Below, in pieces: positions 45,214 through 58,551 of a stretch of DNA of 60,000 bases; the first letter of the stretch is position 1; each line of letters opens with the position of its first letter. The notes beneath the pieces were generated by a model. It was not told the origin of the DNA. It worked only from the letters and a program-made list of their open reading frames with translations, and did no database searches. Made by a program: the position numbers and the translations under genes. Source of the stretch: Glandiceps talaboti (taxonomy: Eukaryota > Hemichordata > Enteropneusta > Spengelidae); assembly GCF_964340395.1 (NCBI RefSeq), contig NC_135552.1, forward strand, positions 27,750,181-27,810,180, read 5' to 3'.

Positions 45214-47640
45214 ATTGATTATTCCAAGTATACAGTCATGTAATTCGATACAATAAATCTATCTCAGTATAAATTATCAATATTCATTGATGTAGAATAA
45301 ACCTGACTCAAAACACACTGTAAGACAGATAATAAACTCTTAAAATCAACATTGTTACTGATATCAAACATCCTATGAAAAATGACTACATGTAATTACA
45401 AAACAAAGGTCAGTGGCATTGATTTATATTAGCCTCCAATCAATTATGCAAATATATTCATGTCAAAAGAATGGGACATTTCACCTTCAGAATTATAAAC
45501 TCAATTGAACAGTGTTGGTTGCCATGGAAAGCTGTTGTAATTGGAAATAAGCCAACAATTACCACACAGGCATAGGAGTCATTCACCTTTGAGCAACAGG
45601 GTAATTATGTTGAGAAAAATAATGACTTTGACATGTAGTATCCATAGCAACAGCATCTTGATCTGAGAATTTTCAGATATTCTTCATCACAGGGATTCAG
45701 TGATTGTGAAATTATCTAAAGGTTAAGTTATTCTACAGCATTTCACTTTCTGAAAGATTGACTGAAAATATAAAATTTGGCTGAGCTATTTTCTCAAAAA
45801 GCATGAATCATGAAATTGAGAAGTAATCAAAGTACAGCTGGTTTAATCAAGATAAAGAGTTCTTTAATCATGTAGACACCTTTTTTTTCATGTATTCAAT
45901 TCATGTACTTGTACATGTAAAGGTTATCCCATAGGCAGTGATTTAAGTAACACAGGATTCCTCCCCAATGTATGATGCAGACATTTGTATACATTTTTAT
46001 TTTGTAAATATTCCCAAGACATTTTCATCTTGTTTTACTCAACTTCTAGTTATCTGTATACAAACAAATACCTCCACCCCCTTCAGTAGAGACAAGATTA
46101 AGTTTGTGTACCAACATCTATATTTTTTCCACAGTGCCATGCAAATTATTTTGTACCAAGTTTGAATAAACAAAATCTTTCAGACTGCAAGCCAATCAAA
46201 CAAGATTTTAGAATCACATGCTTCAATTACAAAATACATCATAAATAGGGTTTTTTTTGGTGAAAAAAATTAAATAAGAGTTGATTAACTTTAAATATGT
46301 CTTGTCTTAAAACTGCAGATTCTTACCCTTATAGTTTAACTTTGACAGTGACACTAAGTTTATCAAAGTCTACTCAGATTGTACTGTCTATCATTCTTAC
46401 AAGCAAGTACTTGAAATTTCTTCTACTGACGCAAACAAAAAGGGAGCATACATTAGTTAGCATTGATGATAAAGGATAGTGGTTTTATCATAATATTCTA
46501 CTTGCTTTTAGTACTTTTTTACCCTGAAGAATACCTCCCATGTGAGGTTGAAATATCAAGAATAAAGTTTTGACGTAGCGTGTCGACTAAAGGACTTATC
46601 AACTTTTTATCGAACCCAATACATATACATGTATATGCACAAGTCAATCTCTTCAAATTGGCTTGTCATTGTGGTTGGACTGTCTGCAGTTTTTGTAACA
46701 AACTACTAGTAATCTATTGAATTGGATTGACAGCTGAGATCAGTGTATTGATTATTTTATAACAAGATCAAATATTTGCTAAATTAAATGTTGTATTGAT
46801 TTGAACTTGCATACTGTACATGGTGAATCCTTGCACCCACATATGATAAAATTGTATCAAATTCTTGGCAGGTAGATGTATATGTACATTTGTCAGCAGA
46901 AGTCAAAACACGCCACAATTGTATGTACATGGTCAAACATAACCATTAGCTTTATTTTGAGATGTATTTGCTATAGCACTGTCTACATATCTACCATCTA
47001 TCAAAAACGTGAATTAAACCTGTCCAATACATGACTAAATATTAACTCATATCATGGCAAGACAATGACAAGCTTTCCCCTTTATTACCTGGAAACATAA
47101 TTTCAATAAATAATTGACTAATTTTTTGCCATTCATCATTTTTGACATGTAGTTATGATATTGTAATTATTAATTCCCAGGGTAGTACTTACACTGTAAT
47201 TTCCTATCATTTTGTATTAGAATTTAACTGGGTGAATTGAATTGAAAGTGTGGCATACAGAAAGTGCTTGCAACTGTTTGCAGACAGACATGTAGACAGT
47301 ATTAATCATACCAATGAGTGATAACCTTCAATGAGGTAGGCAGACAACAATTTATAGCAGAGAGATGTGGCACATTCAGGTGCTGTTTAATGCAAATTAA
47401 CATAAATGACTAACAAAATTTTATTAAACGGGTTCTCTATTTGAAAAAATAGCAAAATCAAAGGGAATCTGATAAAAGTAACACTGCAGACTACATGTAA
47501 CCTAGCAGACTACACGTAACTGAATAGCAGACTACTTTGCACATACAATGTAACCCTTTGGTGCTGAGACATTATCGGCCAAGGACATGGACCTAAAGTG
47601 GTACATATTTTATGAGTTATTAGTAATGTCGTATATTACA
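45214..47640. other. Noncoding region with a PLE-like 3' motif
   Basis: No exon recognised. At about 46.51-46.62 kb there is CCTGAAGAATACCTCC then GTGAGGTTGAAATATC, resembling a motif near the 3' ends of some retroelements. A short repeat of AGCAGACTACATGTAAC lies at about 47.50-47.54 kb. Confidence 0.4.
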
Positions 47641-47669
47641 GTGTATGTGTGTGACTGTGTGTGTGTGTG

Positions 47670-47734
<65 letters not shown>

Positions 47735-47735
47735 C
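47641..47735. repeat. (GT)n microsatellite
   Basis: About 45 GT units, broken twice by GACTGT near the left end. Confidence 0.97.
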
Positions 47736-48550
47736 TGACTCGGCACTTGACGGTTTTCCAACTGATGACATTTTGTTGGGTTCTAATGTACACCTTCACC
47801 CAACTCAATTATAATTTTCAAAAGTCCCTGCGGTTCATACACTTTTTGAGATTCTGAATGTGAAGGAAATTTGATGTTAGAATATTTTGTAATATATTAT
47901 ATTCACTGTGTTATGCAAATTATTTCTGAGAACTGTTACTAACATAGACAAGGAACTCTTACATCATAAATATTGTACACTTTAATTTTGACATGATGAT
48001 CATACAAGAATGAAAAATAAATGTTAGAATCTATCCTCAAATCTTTTTATAACTATACATATTGTTGTTCTCTCCTAATGATACGTGAAAAATGTCTGTA
48101 AATTATGCGAAGATTAATATGACAATATACAGATCTATGAAATTCTAAACTATATTACATTATGACACATTCAATTGTGCCAAATGTCTTATACAGTCTT
48201 ATAGTATACAGTGGCTGACAATATCAGTTTGTTTATTAAGTGACCTACATATACTGTAAGTTATGCAACCCCTTATTAAAAAAGACATTTTGTTCAATTC
48301 TAGTATCACTTACGAATGTGTTCATAAAAATAGAACCTTGATCAGTGCACGGTATATGATGGGGATTCTCATGTTTTTAAACTACATGTACGAATACAAT
48401 ACTTGTTATTTTAGATGATAAATACTCTTATTATTTTTCAGCAAAAACTAAACAGATAAATATGATACGTTTTTTTCAACCATGATATTGCATTAAATTA
48501 TTTACTAGGTCTAAATAATCAGAGTATATGCTTCAATAAGTCAATACAGC
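47736..48550. other. Noncoding spacer
   Basis: AT-rich sequence between the (GT)n tract and the 28 bp array. Nothing recognised. Confidence 0.6.
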
Positions 48551-48805
48551 CTTAAGGGGTACTTATACTACAACACAAACTTAAGGGGTACTATACTACA
48601 ACACAAACTTAAGGGGTACTATACTACAACACAAACTTAAGGGGTACTATACTACAACACAAACTTAAGGGGTACTATACTACAACACAAACTTAAGGGG
48701 TACTATACTACAACACAAACTTAAGGGGTACTATACTACAACACAAACTTAAGGGGTACTATACTACAACACAAACTTAAGGGGTACTATACTACAACAC
48801 AAACT
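48551..48805. repeat. 28 bp minisatellite, 9 copies
   Basis: Nearly identical copies with AGGGGTACTATACTACAACA; only the first copy has an extra T (29 bp). High identity indicates recent expansion. Confidence 0.98.
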
Positions 48806-48867
48806 GAGTAGTTTCTTTTTATGTTGCACTCAAGCCAATCAAAATAAAATGTCAGTAGCATGTTTAA

Positions 48868-50806
48868 AATGATAACTGAACAATCTAATGTCAGTCTAGA
48901 ATCTAAGCATAACTGAACAATCTAATGTCAGTCTAGAATCTAAGCATAACTGAACAATCTAATGTCAGTCTAGAATCTAAGCATAACTGAACAATCTAAT
49001 GTCAGTCTAGAATCTAAGCATAACTGAACAATCTAATGTCAGTCTAGAATCTAAGCATAACTGAACAATCAAATGTAAGTCTAGAATCTAAGTATAACCG
49101 AACAATCTAATGTCAGTCTAGAATCTAAGCATAACAGAACAATCTAATGTCAGTCTAGAATCTAAGCATAACTAAACAATCTAATGTCAGTCTAGAATCT
49201 AAGCATAACTGAACAATCTAATGTCAGTCTAGAATCTAAGCATAACTGAACAATCTAATGTCAGTCTAGAATCTAAGCATAACAGAACAATCTAATGTCA
49301 GTCTAGAATCTAAGCATAACTGAACAATCTAATGTCAGTCTAGAATCTAAGCATAACTGAACAATCTAATGTCAGTCTAGAATCTAAGCATAACTGAACA
49401 ATCTAATGTCAGTCTAGAATCTAAGCATAACTGAACAATCTAATGTCAGTCTAGAATCTAAGCATAACTGAACAATCTAATGTCAGTCTAGAATCTAAGC
49501 ATAACAGAACAATCTAATGTAAGTCTAGAATCTAAGCATAACAGAACAATCTAATGTCAGTCTAGAATCTAAGCATAACTGAACAATCTAATGTCAGTCT
49601 AGAATATAAGCATAACTGAACAATCTAATGTCAGTCTGGAATCTAAGCATAACTGAACAATCTAATGTCAGTCTGGAATCTAAGCATAACTGAACAATCT
49701 AATATCAGTCTAGAATCTAAGTATAACTGAACAATCTAATGTCAGTCTAGAATCTAAGCATAACTGAACAATCTAATGTCAGTCTAGAATCTAAGCATAA
49801 CTGAACAATCTAATGTCAGTCTAGAATCTAAGCATAACTGAACAATCTAATGTCAGTCTAGAATCTAAGCATAACTGAACAATCTAATGTCAGTCTAGAA
49901 TCTAAGCATAACTAAACAATCTAATGTCAGTCTAGAATCTAAGCATAACTGAACAATCTAATGTCAGTCTGGAATCTAAGTATAACCGAACAATCTAATG
50001 TCAGTCTAGAATCTAAGCATAACTGAACAATCTAATGTCAGTCTAGAATCTAAGCATAACTGAACAATCTAATGTCAGTCTAGAATCTAAGCATAACTGA
50101 ACAATCTAATGTCAGTCTGGAATCTAAGCATAACTGAACAATCTAATGTCAGTCTAGAATATAAGCATAACAGAACAATCTAATGTCAGTCTAGAATCTA
50201 AGCATAACTGAACAATCTAATGTCAGTCTAGAATCTAAGCATAACTGAACAATCTAATGTCAGTCTAGAATCTAAGCATAACAGAACAATCTAATGTCAG
50301 TCTAGAATCTAAGCATAACTGAACAATCTAATGTCAGTCTAGAATCTAAGCATAACTGAACAATCTAATGTCAGTCTAGAATCTAAGCATAACTGAACAA
50401 TCTAATGTCAGTCTAGAATCTAAGCATAACTGAACAATCTAATGTCAGTCTAGAATCTAAGCATAACTGAACAATCTAATGTCAGTCTAGAATCTAAGCA
50501 TAACTGAACAATCTAATGTCAGTCTAGAATCTAAGCATAACTGAACAATCTAATGTCAGTCTAGAATATAAGCATAACTGAACAATCTAATGTCAGTCTA
50601 GAATCTAAGCATAACTGAACAATCTAATGTCAGTCTAGAATCTAAGCATAACAGAACAATCTAATGTCAGTCTAGAATCTAAGCATAACTGAACAATCTA
50701 ATGTCAGTCTAGAATCTAAGTATAACTGAACAATCTAATGTCAGTCTAGAATCTAAGCATAACTGAACAATCTAATGTCAGTCTAGAATCTAAGCATAAC
50801 TGAACT
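48868..50806. repeat. 37 bp minisatellite, about 52 copies
   Basis: Unit contains CAATCTAATGTCAGTCTAGA and ATCTAAGCATAACTGAA. Single-base variants recur (CTGGAA for CTAGAA, AACAGAAC for AACTGAAC, ATATAAG for ATCTAAG, GTATAACC). It starts only about 60 bp after the 28 bp array but shares no unit with it. Confidence 0.98.
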
Positions 50807-52009
50807 TTACTGCTGTTTTATTGGAGTCCAAACCCAAACAACTTGAAACTGAATTTGAATGTTTATTTCAAAAGAATAGGGGCACACCAAAACTTAACTC
50901 TGTACAATATGTACTTAAGTTGAAATATTAACACTTTAGGGACCAGGATAACTTTTATACAGCATAAATGTGTCAAAGAAGGCTTGTATTTATCCACCAT
51001 TATATATCCCAGTAAATTCATACACTGGAGATATACATATGTATGCTATATTGCCCAATCTGAGTTATTTCCCTTTTCTCCACTCAATTAACCTGCAAGA
51101 CCTTTCATGTCCTCTCACTTCATTGACCTTTATCTTAAATTCATTTTTTTACTTATAATCAATGATTTCCCCTAGTCAATTTTGACTTTTATTGCATCAA
51201 TATCCATGTAGTCTCTTGGTGAATGGAGAAACTATCTAAATTGACCTCACAGGACTAAAGTGAATCATTCAGCTGCAGTTGTGTCATACACCAGTGTGTG
51301 CAGTAGACACCTAGGAAAATCATCTGTCACTTGATTTACAAGTAACTTCCATTGCTTGGAGGATTGAGGAAAGGTTCGGCATGAATGGGCAAGCCTATGA
51401 TACTGCAATGATCCTACACTGTTCTCAACATACTTTGACATTCTGGTTTAAGAGCTAAGCATACTGTAACTTTTATATCGTAAATTTTCAGTGATGTTCA
51501 CATTCTCTGATCATGACCTTGACCTCAATTCACTTGGGGATGTTTCACTGAATGCCTGAAAACTTGGACAAAACAAATACTTGTGTAATTCAGTGATCAA
51601 AGCAGCTGAACAAGCATTTTCATAATTAGTCAGGTGCGGCCTCTTTCTGTAATGAGATACCAGATACCCCAGCTATTCTTAAGATCATGGTCATCACTCC
51701 AAAGGTCCCCAGGGACAAACACAAGATGCACATTCTATCATACTCTTGAGATCAGAAAGATGTTCATAGATACACTTTCCTCCAAATACAAATGTGAATA
51801 GTTTTGTCTTACAGTATTAACCTGAGAAACTTCAGCAAGACATTGACCCTGGAGGTCAAGGTCAACTGAGGTCAAATACATAATACCAGCAGAATTGTAA
51901 TACATGTCCATGAACCTGATGGCATACAAATACATATATAGCTGTTATTAAATCACTGAATTATTGTCAGAATTGTCTTCTAGTTCTTGGGATATTTAAC
52001 ATTTAACAT
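50807..52009. other. Noncoding region
   Basis: No exon, array or RNA gene recognised. Confidence 0.6.
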
Positions 52010-52450
52010 TTATTTATTTTCTATTTTTCTTTCTTTTATAAAAAATATTCAAAAGCACTGAAAAATAATTAAAAATTACAAGCATTATGAAATGAAATAA
52101 AATGAAATATATGTAGAGTTAAACTGGTAAGATAAACATACATACATAAAAGACCTGATAAACCTACTAAAATACTACAATCAAAATAAGTTCATTAAAA
52201 TCAATACAGTCCATAATACTGTTTAAAAAATGTGTTTTCAGCTCACGTTTAAAATGTTCCATATTATCAATACCCTTAAGATATTATGCAAATATTGGAT
52301 TGTTTTATGATGCCAGCAGAAAGGTTACTCTTGATTACATGTATATTGGAAAAAATTGCATTTTATGTCTCACAGTTCCTTTCTGAGCTATAATGTCAAA
52401 ATAATGAATTTTACACCCATCAAATGTATTTAAATAATCAAAAAGTGATC
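52010..52450 (-). pseudogene. LINE 3' remnant (RT C-terminus)
   Basis: On the minus strand, one frame reads MEHFKRELKTHFLNSIMD near 52270-52210, preceded by RVTFLLAS and NNPIFA broken by stops. This matches the C-terminal pattern of CR1/L2-type proteins (LWN..P..I....FK..LKT..F), also seen at the end of the intact LINE ORF in this window. An AT-rich 3' tail follows toward 52.01 kb. It is a decayed, 5'-truncated copy of a different subfamily. Confidence 0.4.
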
Positions 52451-54562
52451 TTAAAAGTAACTACTGTATCACACATATATGCACATGTTCCCACTATGGT
52501 ACATGTCTCTCATCTTTGTACTAAGTTTGCATGAAACTGGCTTGAGGCATCATCACATGTTAGAGATGCAATGGCTACTACGAATATGGTCATTATACAT
52601 ACAGTTTCTATTCCAACAGCCACCCCAACTCTGACATCATTAATGTATAAGACAACACAATATGCACACCTGGTGTTTACATTTACATCTAAGCAGGTGT
52701 TTACATTTAGATGAAGCTGAATTGATAATCAGATGAGTCAACAAATGTTTGTAAACACTGTAGGTACAGTGTATATTATTACTCTTGATTCATGAAGCAT
52801 GAATAATAATTAGAAAGTCATCACTTTAAAGTATCTTTTACTTAAGTTCAACAAAACTCACCTCATAATTATATGTATATCTCTAATGTCAAACAACTCA
52901 GGGATTTCTATGACAAATAAATAACACATATATTTGTACTATTTACAAGGACCATAAATATTGTATCAAACTGTCAGACTGTGAAAAAATTTCTAAAGAG
53001 ATTAAAAAAATTATAGAAAAAATTATGTCATATTTAGCGTTGTCATAATTTTTACTGTGTAGTACTAGTTTTCAAACTTTAAAAAAAAAATCAAGATGAA
53101 AAATGATTCCTAAGCCAGCAGTTAGTTACTCATACTTGTCATGCTGTGGTAAAGGCCATGCAACTTTCACACTACAAGAATTGAATATTACATGTAATGA
53201 TTATAAATAATTGACTCTAATCATGGCAGTCTGTTGACAGACCTGGAGCTGGTGACATGACATATTACTTAATTCAAGTGGGCATGTAAGTGACATGTTT
53301 CAGACAGTGCAGTGAGGCTTCATGCACAAAATGTAAACTTCACTAAACAGCCTGACAATGACGTGAATAGCTTTACATCATGGTAAATTTGACAAGACAA
53401 CAAAAGAAGTAAAAAAAACATATTTAACTTGATAATCCAAAGACATTAAAAATCAATATTTCATTCATTTTCAATTATTGTCTATATTGGGAGTTATAAT
53501 ACGTAAAAAAAATTTCTCAGTATAGCTAAAAACAGATGTTTCAAGCAATATGTACTCTTTGTCAATATGTTTATATGGGTGTGTCAGCTCTTTAAATCAA
53601 CAAATGTAACAGAAAAATAACTATTTGGAAACTAGATCTAGACATTGCAAATAATGTATAACTATACGTCAGCAAAAGTAATGACAGTGATGTGACTGTA
53701 TATGGAGTTTTTTTTTTCCTTCACTTGAACTGCAGTGAACTCAAAGTTTAACGAACATCTCGAAAAAAGTAATTCTAATGGTCATTACTCAGTTATTTGA
53801 CATTATTTTATAACAAAATGACCTTTTTTAGGTGTCCACTAAACTGTTACTGACCAAATACTTAGCAAGGGACTGTTACAGTACTGTAGTATTAGTATGA
53901 GAGAATAATGGTGCAGCACGGCACTTTCAAAGCTATAGAACAGACTTTGGTGATGAAAAATAAGTCAAACTGAACTCTACTAGATTGCGTTGAGGTAAAT
54001 TAATCTTCTCTGTCAGCCTGGAAAGACAAGCAATTCTTCTGCATGGTTTTCAAGGTCTTAATCACAGAGTGACTCACACACACACAAACACATCACTTAC
54101 TTACACATACACAAGACCTCAGTTGACCTTCACACATATCTTCTACAAGTACTTCATTGCATTTAAAACATTAAATCATCAATGTTGTTAAATGCCACTT
54201 TATCTGAGGTTACAGCACATGTGCTGATGGACTGCAGGAATGGTGACACCATGTCAGGAATTTATTGAGGTTCATTTGTGATGGTAAACTATCAAATGAA
54301 GACAACATGTTTTCAAAACATACTTATATGTAAATTACTGTATTCAAATTACTGGATGTCTCACCCTTGGACCAGGTTTGAATGAAATTTATGTTTACAT
54401 GTATAGTGAAATGACACATGGGTGCATACATTCATATAAATGAACTTATAGCTCATTGTGTGTCTTTTTGGGCTACAAAATATAACCCAGAACAAAACAA
54501 TATATACTCAAGTCTACAAGACAGCATCTAAGGTACATATAATGTATTTCACTAATTACTAC
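52451..54562. other. Noncoding region
   Basis: Nothing recognised other than AT-rich unique sequence and a short direct repeat (GTGTTTACATTTA) near 52.67-52.71 kb. Confidence 0.5.
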
Positions 54563-55051
54563 CTCGTTAACATATTTCACTTCTTCTGGAGGCAAATACT
54601 TTTTAACAAATGAGCTTTCTACAGATGATAGCATTTCATACTCTCTTATAGTTTCTATCATTTTTTACTTGTATATAAATTATACAGAGGGGATTAAAAA
54701 AAACTATGTCTGAACTGTACTGTGATCACGACTGAGCCTTTGAAAATTTGACCAGAAATAATATCGATATCATTTATGCATATCGCAATTTCAGATCATT
54801 TGAAATCCCTAGAGGATTCCTTCCTATTGCCTCTATTGCAAGAAATTGGACCCCTTTAAATAGTTTTGTTGTTATGAATTATATATAATATGCTTATCAA
54901 TAATACTACATTGTAGATCTTTTTCCAATTGCACATTCTGAATGAAATATTATAAACTTCATGTCCTCATTTGATAGTTATAAGTCCAACAAGTGATTAC
55001 ATTCATTATCCAATCCTCCACCATTCATGTTGTGCAGTTTTTTTTATGTCA

Positions 55052-55852
55052 ATGAATTGAAACCCTGGGGCAATATCAGTTGGTCTGAACTCAATGAATT
55101 GAAACCCTGGGGCAATATCAGTTGGTCTGAACTCAATGAATTGAAACCCTGGGGCAATATCAGTTGGTCTGAATTCAATGAATTGAAACCCTGGGGCAAT
55201 ATCAGTTGGTCTGAACTCAATGAATTGAAACCCTGGGGCAATATCAGTTGGTCTGAACTCAATGAATTGAAACCCTGGGGCAATATCAGTTGGTCTGAAC
55301 TCAATGAATTGAAACCCTGGGGCGATATCAGTTGGTCTGAACTCAATGAATTGAAACCCTGGGGCGATATCAGTTGGTCTGAACTCAATGAATTGAAACC
55401 CTGGGGCAATATCAGTTGGTCTGAACTCAATGAATTGAAACCCTGGGGCAATATCAGTTGGTCTGAACTCAATGAATTGAAACCCTGGGGCAATATCAGT
55501 TGGTCTGAACTCAATGAATTGAAACCCTGGGGCAATATCAGTTGGTCTGAACTCAATGAATTGAAACCCTGGGGCAATATCAGTTGGTCTGAACTCAATG
55601 AATTGAAACCCTGGGGCAATATCAGTTGGTCTGAACTCAATGAATTGAAACCCTGGGGCAATATCAGTTGGTCTGAACTCAATGAATTGAAACCCTGGGG
55701 CAATATCAGTTGGTCTGAACTCAATGAATTGAAACCCTGGGGCAATATCAGTTGGTCTGAACTCAATGAATTAAAACCCTGGGGTGATATCAGTTGGTCT
55801 GAACTCAATGGGCAACATCAGTTGGTCTGAACTCAATGAATTAAAACCCTGG
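55052..55852. repeat. 42 bp minisatellite, about 19 copies
   Basis: Near-identical units with TGAATTGAAACCCTGGGGCA and ATCAGTTGGTCTGAACTC. Because 42 is a multiple of three, both strands stay open: a 14-residue NELKPWGNISWSEL repeat on plus and SLSSDQLILPQGFN on minus. Differences between copies (CAATAT/CGATAT, GAACTC/GAATTC, TTGAAA/TTAAAA) are mostly amino-acid changing on plus, which argues against selection as a protein. Confidence 0.97.
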
Positions 55853-56409
55853 GGCGACTGCTCTTAGGTGTACATGTAGGTGTATGTATTTATGAATTAA
55901 TGAATTCCTGGACTCTCACCACTCAAGGGTTGCATATGTCACATAAATTGCATATCAGATCATTTCTTTTTATCTGTATTGAAAGAGTACATGCATATAT
56001 GTACATGTTGTACTGCTCTTCAAGTTTTATCCTCGCCTAGAGAAAAATACTGAGTGATATTTTTTTAATGTTTTCACAAGAACTTTTCTATTGATATTTT
56101 GTACGCATGTGAAACTGAACAAATTAAAGTACCAGTACAACATATCATGGATCTTAGAGATTTGTAAGGTGGCAACTGTTTGTATTGAGGTGCACATTAA
56201 TAACAACACATTCAAATTATGCCCCTGTACATGTTTTGTAGGGAGGAGGGAGGGGGGGGGGGGTTTCTTAGCACTACATGTACATTTTGTATCAGCCTTA
56301 TCAAATGAACACTGGAGTACTTGATTCACTCAACACCATCATATCTTGGTAATTATGACTAAAGAAAACATGTTCACATAATTTATACAGTTAATCAGTG
56401 CTAACTTTT

Positions 56410-56870
56410 AGGCCCCATGAAACTAATAAAGGTGCCAATGGCTTTGTAGCACAACTGTTGACAGTACACTTTAATTTTCTGTAATGATTATGTGGTCTTG
56501 TTGCTAGACATATTTGTATACATTATTTGAAGATTTATTCCCATGTCTACCCATCCATGGTGTTATATCTACAATATACACCATCATTTAATGTTACTAT
56601 GGGCGTGGTTTTGTTGCTAGGCATATCTACATACAATTTTGCCATGTTTATTCATTTACCTTCCTGTCACCAGTGTTATTTTAGCATTACATGTCATTGT
56701 TTACCTGTTGCTATGGGCATGGTCTTGTTGCTATGGTTATTTACATATTTTAAAATAGTGTTTAGTCAATTGCCTACTCATCCCTGTTGTTATAAGTGTA
56801 AAAAAAACCTGTCATTTGACTGCTGCTAAGGTGGTCATGGTTGCTAGGGTCAATTACGTAAGTATGACAC
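56410..56870. repeat. Diverged tandem repeat of about 120 bp
   Basis: Three or four copies of a block with TTGCTATGGGCATGGTCTTG followed by TTGCTAGGCATAT-like and AT-rich sequence. It appears to be the left part of a longer composite repeat running to 57.95 kb. Confidence 0.65.
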
Positions 56871-57731
56871 ACTCATAATTTGCAGACTAACATTTTTAGA
56901 ATCACACCCAAATTTCACCCCTAGAAGTTTGGGAGTTAAAACTCAATACCAAAATCACTTGCATAATCTACAAGACAGACAGACAGGCATTTTATATTGA
57001 ACCAACCTGTAGTTCAGTGTTAAAGTTATGTAGAGAATGTTTCCAAGCAATCTCAAGGAGAGATTAATTCCAGTACCATTCGCATACACTTGTCACATTA
57101 TGTTAAGTACCCATTAAAAATTTAATGGTTTAATGAGATCAATAAAACAATAATTTCTGAACACACCTATATGCCTAAATGTTTTTTTTCATCAAAAAAT
57201 CATGTTTTTTTAGCCCCAAAGTTACATATCACTAATGAGATCATCATATAATTAATATCACTTGATCTGTACATCCCCAGAAACATCCCTGTGAAATTTC
57301 AGCCACATCAGCCAAGCGCTTTAGGAGAATTACAAATTTTTGACCAAAATGACACATTTTTATCCCTAATTTGCATATCACTGATGGGATCTCATGTCAT
57401 GAACAATTCCCAATCTACACACCTATAAGAACAATCTGGATCTGGATTAGTAATACACACTGCCTCCTTAGGAATAGGAGTATCACACCAATGTTGGTCA
57501 AAGGTTAAGATATGAATACTACTGAATACTACGATCCTACCAAATTTCAGACCAATCTGCCCAGTACTTAATAAGTTTAGATTTTTTGACCGAAAAATCA
57601 TATTTTTTTACCTAAATCACACACCGGTGGTAAGATCATTTTGATTTGAATAATTTCCCAACTAGACACCCAAGGTAATATACCAACCAAATATGAAGGC
57701 AATCTTTCAAGCGGTTTTTGACTTTAAGTTG

Positions 57732-57735
<4 letters not shown>
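56871..57735. repeat. Interspersed repeat with TTTTGACC motifs
   Basis: About three diverged copies of a block of roughly 200 bp: CCAAATTTCAG, then TTTTTGACC(A/G)AAA, then a GATCATTTTGATTTGAATAA-type segment with a CACCCAAGG-like spacer. It runs straight into the (CATA)n tract, so the microsatellite may be its tail. Confidence 0.6.
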
Positions 57736-57763
<28 letters not shown>

Positions 57764-57801
57764 CACACATACATACATACATACATACATACATACATAC
57801 A

Positions 57802-57833
<32 letters not shown>

Positions 57834-57855
57834 CATACATACATACATACATACA

Positions 57856-57889
<34 letters not shown>

Positions 57890-57950
57890 CATACATATAG
57901 ACAGACAGACATACAGACAGACAGACAGACATACAGAGACACTTTGCCAT
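57736..57950. repeat. Compound microsatellite (CATA)n-(CAGA)n
   Basis: About 165 bp of CATA with a few interruptions, then about 50 bp of CAGA/CATA. Overlapping ORFs are artefacts of the period. Confidence 0.97.
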
Positions 57951-58428
57951 GCCTATACCACTACTGAACATTATCAGTTCAGCTGTGCTAAAAACTACCT
58001 TATATAAAATGTATTACATATGTCTATTCTTGTTTTTGTTCCATTTACTGGAGGTGGGTACGACTTTAAATTGTATCTTTTGGATCCGTATAAGAGTAGG
58101 GTTTATATATAGTAATGTTACTTAGCATCAACACTTTTGTTTTAATGTTATAATATATTGCATTATAATAACTTAAAGTGCATGTGTATACCGAACATGT
58201 TATCAAGATATTTGACCAACTAGTTTTTATTACTTCTATAATGTCATGTCAAGTCAAAAGTTTGGTTTAAACTCTGTGAAAAAATCATGAAACTCATACA
58301 AGTACATCTATAGTAAAGTTAATTTACACCTGTAATAACACTTCTTTATTGAACAAAGTTTGTCAGAATACTTTTGTCAAAGTGTCTAAAAATATACCAT
58401 TTATTAATAAAATCAACACCATTTGGAG

Positions 58429-58433
<5 letters not shown>

Positions 58434-58481
<48 letters not shown>

Positions 58482-58498
58482 ACACACACACACACACA

Positions 58499-58549
<51 letters not shown>
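58434..58549. repeat. (CA)n microsatellite
   Basis: About 58 CA units with a GAGA break at about 58.48 kb and a TA break at 58.50 kb. Confidence 0.97.

Positions 58550-58551
<2 letters not shown>

Noticed and set aside
44013-45214. ORFs of about 400 codons on both strands
   Set aside because: Products of a 15 bp stop-free tandem unit; both strands are equally open and there is no codon-level signal.
55027-55830. 267-residue ORF of NELKPWGNISWSEL repeats
   Set aside because: 42 bp minisatellite open on both strands; unit differences mostly change the amino acid.
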